From Lentzea albida (GTDB taxonomy: Bacteria > Actinomycetota > Actinomycetes > Mycobacteriales > Pseudonocardiaceae): a stretch of DNA of 34,924 nucleotides. The notes under the pieces were generated by a model that was given only the letters and a program-made list of their open reading frames with translations, ran no database searches and was not told the DNA's origin. The stretch lies in contig NZ_FOFV01000037.1 in the NCBI RefSeq assembly GCF_900111005.1, forward strand, positions 1 to 34,924, in the 5' to 3' direction. Positions 31,348 to 34,924 of this stretch are shown here, in pieces (position 1 is the first letter of the stretch; every line of letters begins with the position of its first letter). The translations under genes and the position numbers were made by a program.

Positions 31348-32127
31348 TTACGCCTCCTCGCGTGCGAACGTGGCCCGGACCGTGCCGAGGCCCGTGATGG
31401 TCGCTTCGACCTCGTCGCCCGCCTGCACGGGCACCATGGGACCGAGCGCGCCGCTGAGCACGACGTCACCGGCCCTGAGCGGGTCGCCCAGCCGCACGGC
31501 GGTCTCGGCGAGCCAGGCGAGCGCGGTCAGCGGATCGCCCATGCAGTCGGCGCCGGCGCCGGTCGAGCGCTCCTCGCCGTTGACCGACAGCACCGCGGAC
31601 ACGTCGCGCGGCGTGACCTCCGACAGCTCCTTCTGCTCGGTGCCGAGCACGTAGAGAGCAGAGGAGGCGTTGTCCGCGACGGTGTCGGCGAACGTGATGT
31701 CCCAGTTCTCGATCCGGCTGTCCACGATCTCCAGCGACGCCTGCGCGTACGCGACCGCCGCCGCGACCGTCCGCTCGTCGAACGGGCCCTCGGCCAGGTC
31801 CGCCTTCAGCACGAACGCCACCTCGGCCTCGACCTTCGGCTGCAGCAGGCGCTCGGTCGGGACCACGTCGCCGTCCTCGAACGCCATGTCGTCGAGCAGC
31901 ACCCCGAAGTCCGGCTGGTCCACGCCGAGCTGCCTGCGCACCGCGGGCGCGGTCAGGCCGATCTTGCGGCCGACCGGTTTCGCGCCGGCGGCGACGCGTG
32001 CCGCGATGTTGTGCTGCTGCACCGCGTACGCCTCGGCGTCACCGATGACGTCCCGCACCGGCGCACACGTGATCCTGTCTCGCGCGGCCGTGGCCAGGCG
32101 CTCCGCCGCAGTCTGGACTTCGTTCAT
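31348..32127 (-). CDS. mhpD: 2-hydroxypenta-2,4-dienoate hydratase
   Basis: A 259-residue fumarylacetoacetate-hydrolase-like hydratase of the MhpD/DmpE/HsaE family. GRKIGLTAPAVRRQLGVDQP and LLDDMAFEDGD are signature segments; VEAEVAFVL holds the metal-binding Glu pair and SLEIVDSRIENW the third acidic ligand; GDVVLSGALG closes the active site. It adds water to 2-hydroxypentadienoate to give 4-hydroxy-2-oxovalerate. First gene of the hydratase-dehydrogenase-aldolase operon. MNEVQTAAERL at 32127 is taken as start; an ATG three codons earlier (32136) is possible and neither has a clear ribosome site. Divergent from the second IclR gene. Confidence 0.9.
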   Translation of the reverse strand: MNEVQTAAERLATAARDRITCAPVRDVIGDAEAYAVQQHNIAARVAAGAKPVGRKIGLTAPAVRRQLGVDQPDFGVLLDDMAFEDGDVVPTERLLQPKVEAEVAFVLKADLAEGPFDERTVAAAVAYAQASLEIVDSRIENWDITFADTVADNASSALYVLGTEQKELSEVTPRDVSAVLSVNGEERSTGAGADCMGDPLTALAWLAETAVRLGDPLRAGDVVLSGALGPMVPVQAGDEVEATITGLGTVRATFAREEA

Positions 32128-32171
32128 ACGGCACATCGTGGCGGTGTTCCCGGTCCGGAGGGGACCTTCGA

Positions 32172-32188
32172 GTTCCGCTGAGCGGAAC
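32172..32188. promoter_or_regulatory. Palindromic operator between hydratase operon and IclR 2
   Basis: GTTCCGC-TGA-GCGGAAC, perfect 7-base arms. It lies 45 bases from the hydratase start and 20 from the IclR start, so one protein could control both directions. TTCCGC-N3-GCGGAA is of the size expected for IclR operators. Confidence 0.65.
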
Positions 32189-32207
32189 CGAATGGCACGA
32201 TCGGGTG

Positions 32208-32972
32208 GTGACGGACGTCCCGAACACCCTGCTGGGCAAGGTGATGTCGGTGCTGAACGCGTTCGGTGCCGACGACGACGAGCTCGGCTTCGCCGAACTG
32301 GGCAGGCGCACCGGCCTCTCCAAGGCCACGCTGCACCGCCTCCTGGGCGAGCTGACCGAGGTCCGCCTCCTCGACCGCGGCCGGCGCGGGTACCGCCTGG
32401 GCAGCCACCTGTTCCAGCTGGGCATCCGCGCGTCGGTGGAACGCCGCCTGGTCGAGGTCTCCACGCCGTACCTCGAAGACCTCTACGAACGCACCCACGA
32501 GACCGTCCACCTGGGACTGCTCGAAGGCCACGAGGTCGTCTACGCCGCCAAGATCGGCGGCCACCGCCAGGCGTCCTCGCCGTCGCGCCTCGGCGGCCGC
32601 ATGCCCCTGCACGCCACCGCGATCGGCAAGGCCCTGCTCGCCCACGCGCCCACGCGGCTGCGGGGTGAGGTGCTGGGTTCCCCGCTGGCCCGCCTCACCC
32701 CGCGCACGGCCGTCACGCCCGGGATGCTCCGCCAGCAGCTCACCAAGATCCGGCAGACGGGCGTCGCCTACGAGTTCGAGGAGTCCAGGGTCGGCCTGGC
32801 CTGCGTGGCGTCACCGGTGCTGGGCGACGACGGCACCGCGGTGGCGGCGGTCAGCGTCGCGGGACCGACCACGCGGTTCGACCCGCGCACGCACGCGGCG
32901 TCGGTGCACGCGGCGGCGACGGGCATCGCGCTCACCCTCGTCCGCCGCGCGAGCCTGACCTCCGGTCACTGA
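32208..32972 (+). CDS. IclR-family transcriptional regulator 2
   Basis: A 254-residue IclR protein. LGKVMSVLNAFGADDDELGF and ELGRRTGLSKATLHRLLGEL form the winged helix; the effector domain has HLGLLEGHEVVYAAKIGGHR, MPLHATAIGKALLAHAP and ESRVGLACVASPVLG. It differs clearly from regulator 1, so the two are not a recent duplication. It is divergent from the hydratase operon and a 17-base palindrome lies between, hence it most likely controls the lower pathway in response to an aromatic or ring-opened intermediate (inference). Two adjacent GTG codons (32205, 32208) are possible starts. Confidence 0.87.
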   Translation: MTDVPNTLLGKVMSVLNAFGADDDELGFAELGRRTGLSKATLHRLLGELTEVRLLDRGRRGYRLGSHLFQLGIRASVERRLVEVSTPYLEDLYERTHETVHLGLLEGHEVVYAAKIGGHRQASSPSRLGGRMPLHATAIGKALLAHAPTRLRGEVLGSPLARLTPRTAVTPGMLRQQLTKIRQTGVAYEFEESRVGLACVASPVLGDDGTAVAAVSVAGPTTRFDPRTHAASVHAAATGIALTLVRRASLTSGH

Positions 32973-32988
32973 TGTCCGATACATCAGG
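32970..32988 (+). repeat. 17-bp dispersed element, diverged copy 3
   Basis: TGATGTCCGATACATCAGG, beginning with the TGA stop of the IclR gene just as copy 1 begins with the pimB' stop. It differs from copy 1 (TGATATCCGATATATCGG) at three aligned positions before the last bases. Confidence 0.5.
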
Positions 32989-32991
32989 CGG

Positions 32992-33999
32992 TCAGAAGGC
33001 CTTCACGTCGAGGTAGGCGCCGAACGTGCCGAGCCAGTGGTCGGCCATGTAGCCGTGCCCGCCGAACACGTAGCTCCACCCGGCCTCGCGGTGCGCCGCC
33101 GAGGCCGTCCGCGCCAGCGACGCGTACCGGTGCCCGTCCGGCAGCGCGTCCGCGATCGCCTCCCAGTTCCAGGCGCGCGACAACGCGAGTCCGGCCAGGT
33201 GCGAGCCGTAGGGGTCGCCGGGGTCGTCGACCGGGAACGGCTCGCGCAGCACGCGCCACCGCTCCGCCTCGAGGTCCGGCAGGTAGGCGTCGAACCAGTC
33301 GGCGAACGCGGCCGGGTCCAGCGCGCGGCGCATCAGGTCGGCCGTCGTCAGCGCGGGCGACAGGAAGTCGGCGGCGTCCGGTTCGAAGCCGCCGTAGCCC
33401 GCCTCGTCCCCGTGCCACCGCAGTGCCGCCTCGGCGCACGCGGTGGCCAGTTCGGTGTCGCCGGTCGCCCGGGCGGCGTCGAAGACGAGGCCGGTGGCGA
33501 ACGCCGTGTTGCCGTGCGTGCCGGTGCGGATCGGCAGGCGCGCGACCGAGATCCATTCAAGCCACCGGTCGCGCAGGACCTCGGCGATCGGAGCGACCGA
33601 CCACGGCAGGTCCGAGGTGCGCAGCTCGGCGTCGAGCAGCAGCAGCCACGCCCACCCGTACGGGCGCTCCCAGTACCGGCCTGCCGGGGAGGCGAAGAAC
33701 GCCGCCTCGACGGCGCAGTTGTCCGGCGTGACCAGCTTGTCGAGGGCGTTGCGGGCCGTGTCCGCACCCGTGAGGGAGGGGCGCAGCCGCAGCAGGCGCA
33801 CCGCGAGCCACGTCTGGTGCACGCACGAGTGCCAGTCGAACGACCCGGCGAACACCGGGTGCAGCACCCGCTGCGGCACGAGCCGGTGGTCCCCGTCGAT
33901 CACGTGCGTCCAGTGGACCGGGTGGTCGCGCTGGATGTTGTCGATCGCGATGCCCAGCAGCCGGGTCGCGGTGCCGTCATCCAATCGGGTGGCATCCAT
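32992..33999 (-). CDS. DUF2891 protein
   Basis: A 335-residue soluble protein of DUF2891. HPVFAGSFDWHSCVHQTWLAVRLLR is the family hallmark segment (within it DWHSCVH), and RPYGWAWLLLLDAELR, GTHGNTAFATGL and FGGHGYMADHWLGTFGAY are other conserved parts. The many Trp, His and Asp and the all-helical pattern suggest an alpha/alpha-toroid like some glycosidases or epimerases, but no activity is known to me. It ends three bases from the 17-bp element after the IclR gene. MDATRLDDG at 33999 is the likely start; ATGs 9-39 bases upstream are also in frame. Its tie to the catabolic island is unclear; it may be the right flank. Confidence 0.8.
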   Translation of the reverse strand: MDATRLDDGTATRLLGIAIDNIQRDHPVHWTHVIDGDHRLVPQRVLHPVFAGSFDWHSCVHQTWLAVRLLRLRPSLTGADTARNALDKLVTPDNCAVEAAFFASPAGRYWERPYGWAWLLLLDAELRTSDLPWSVAPIAEVLRDRWLEWISVARLPIRTGTHGNTAFATGLVFDAARATGDTELATACAEAALRWHGDEAGYGGFEPDAADFLSPALTTADLMRRALDPAAFADWFDAYLPDLEAERWRVLREPFPVDDPGDPYGSHLAGLALSRAWNWEAIADALPDGHRYASLARTASAAHREAGWSYVFGGHGYMADHWLGTFGAYLDVKAF

Positions 34000-34162
34000 G
34001 GCCCACATCATGCAGTGCGGCATCTCGATTGGGCAGAGGGAGATAGTTGACAAGTAACAGACCTCACTCGGCCTGGGGTAACGCCCGCTACGCCGGATGA
34101 CGCCTGGTCCGCACCCCTGGAACCGCTGACAGGCCCGGCCCGGTCTCTCAGTGTGGGACAAC

Positions 34163-34168
34163 TAGGAT
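34163..34168 (+). promoter_or_regulatory. -10 box, leaderless promoter of aroG
   Basis: TAGGAT, seven bases before the GTG at 34176. Its last bases form part of the ATG at 34167, which is therefore likely not the start. Confidence 0.5.
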
Positions 34169-34175
34169 GAGCAGC

Positions 34176-34924
34176 GTGAACTGGACCGTGGACGTGCCCA
34201 TCGACACGCTTCCCGAGCTTCCGCCGCTGCCTCCCGAGATGCGCAAGCGCCTGGACGACGCCCTGTCGCGCCCGGCCGCCCAGCAGCCCGAATGGCCCGA
34301 CGCCGAACAGGTGCGTCGCGTGCGGACCGTGCTCGAGAGCGTGCCGCCGATCACCGTGCCCGCCGAGATCGACCGGCTGCACACGCAACTGGCGCAGGTC
34401 GCGAACGGTGAGGCATTTCTCCTGCAGGGCGGTGACTGCGCGGAGACGTTCGCTGACAACACCGAGCCGCACATCCGCGCGAACATCCGGACCCTGCTGC
34501 AGATGGCCGTGGTGCTGACCTACGGCGCGAGCCTTCCCGTGGTGAAGGTCGGCCGCATCGCCGGCCAGTACGCCAAGCCGCGTTCGTCCGGCATCGACGC
34601 GCTCGGCCTGCCGTCCTACCGCGGCGACATCATCAACTCCCTGGTCGCGACGCCGGAAGCCCGCGTCGCCGACCCCGGTCGCATGATCCGCGCCTACGCC
34701 AACGCCGGCGCGGCCATGAACCTGCTGCGCGCCCTCACCGGCGCCGGTCTCGCCGACCTGCACCGCGTGCACGACTGGAACCGCGACTTCGTGCGCACCT
34801 CGCCCGCCGGCGAGCGCTACGAGGCCCTGGCCGGCGAGATCGACCGCGGCCTCAAGTTCATGTCCGCGTGCGGCGTGAACGACCAGTCGCTGCACGGCAC
34901 GGAGATCTTCGCCTCGCACGAGGC
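34176..34924 (+). CDS. aroG: 3-deoxy-D-arabino-heptulosonate-7-phosphate synthase, class II (partial)
   Basis: The first 249 codons of a class II DAHP synthase; the rest lies beyond the window. It begins VNWTVDVPIDTLPELPPLP, close to mycobacterial Rv2178c. LLQGGDCAETF gives the metal-binding Cys (C88), VVKVGRIAGQYAKPRS the phosphate and metal segment, and HDWNRDFVRTSPAGERYEAL the next block. It joins phosphoenolpyruvate and erythrose-4-phosphate in the first step of the shikimate pathway. GTG 34176 is preferred over ATG 34167 (MSS) because of the TAGGAT box and the mycobacterial start. aroG resumes the conserved gene order that was left after the exoribonuclease. Confidence 0.94.
   Translation, partial: MNWTVDVPIDTLPELPPLPPEMRKRLDDALSRPAAQQPEWPDAEQVRRVRTVLESVPPITVPAEIDRLHTQLAQVANGEAFLLQGGDCAETFADNTEPHIRANIRTLLQMAVVLTYGASLPVVKVGRIAGQYAKPRSSGIDALGLPSYRGDIINSLVATPEARVADPGRMIRAYANAGAAMNLLRALTGAGLADLHRVHDWNRDFVRTSPAGERYEALAGEIDRGLKFMSACGVNDQSLHGTEIFASHE

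Overview
The window comes from a high-GC actinomycete, most likely a member of the Pseudonocardiales (Lentzea, Saccharothrix or Amycolatopsis relatives). Support comes from the codon usage with G/C in third positions, frequent GTG starts, many apparently leaderless promoters, a SARP/AfsR regulator, and a gene order that follows the mycobacterial block Rv2196 (qcrB) to Rv2178c (aroG). It carries about 37 protein genes. I saw no rRNA, tRNA, CRISPR array or transposase.

Bases 1-20,430 form the conserved chromosomal block. In order: the end of qcrB, a ligand-domain-only Lrp/AsnC protein, a DEDDh exonuclease fused to a UvrC-like GIY-YIG domain, a coiled-coil NYN protein, a NlpC/P60 peptidoglycan hydrolase, a small zinc peptidase, PimB' (PIM mannosyltransferase), an AfsR/SARP regulator, FadD15, two small SRPBCC-like proteins on either side of a phosphoesterase, an ArsA-like ATPase, a small CxWCPLC protein, a ROK glucokinase, a divergent DUF3140/DUF2945 pair, a 35-codon small gene, a membrane protein, a PlsC acyltransferase, an Rv2179c-type exoribonuclease, and a phosphofructokinase whose active site reads as pyrophosphate-dependent. 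Many of these serve envelope lipid, cell wall and central sugar metabolism.

Bases 20,430-34,160 separate this block from aroG, the next conserved gene, which begins at 34,176 and is cut by the window end. The intervening segment is an accessory catabolic island with a complete lower meta-cleavage pathway: LigB-type extradiol dioxygenase, C-C hydrolase, 2-hydroxypentadienoate hydratase, 4-hydroxy-2-oxovalerate aldolase and acylating acetaldehyde dehydrogenase. Around it lie an unusual set of upper-pathway genes: a membrane-anchored FAD hydroxylase carrying a TTA codon, an ABM-type monooxygenase, a flavin-containing monooxygenase, two cupins, a SnoaL-like protein and an SDR lacking the usual Tyr/Lys. 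Two IclR regulators sit among them. The first is bracketed by two near-identical inverted repeats (GAGTCCC-N7-GGGACTC), one in front of each flanking operon. The second has a 17-bp palindrome in its divergent promoter region. Together this looks like a self-contained, IclR-controlled route for an aromatic (or aromatizable) substrate that I cannot name from sequence; the products would be pyruvate and acetyl-CoA plus a side-chain acid.

All statements rest on reading sequence and motifs by eye. Homology calls are from memory of the families; no search was run.
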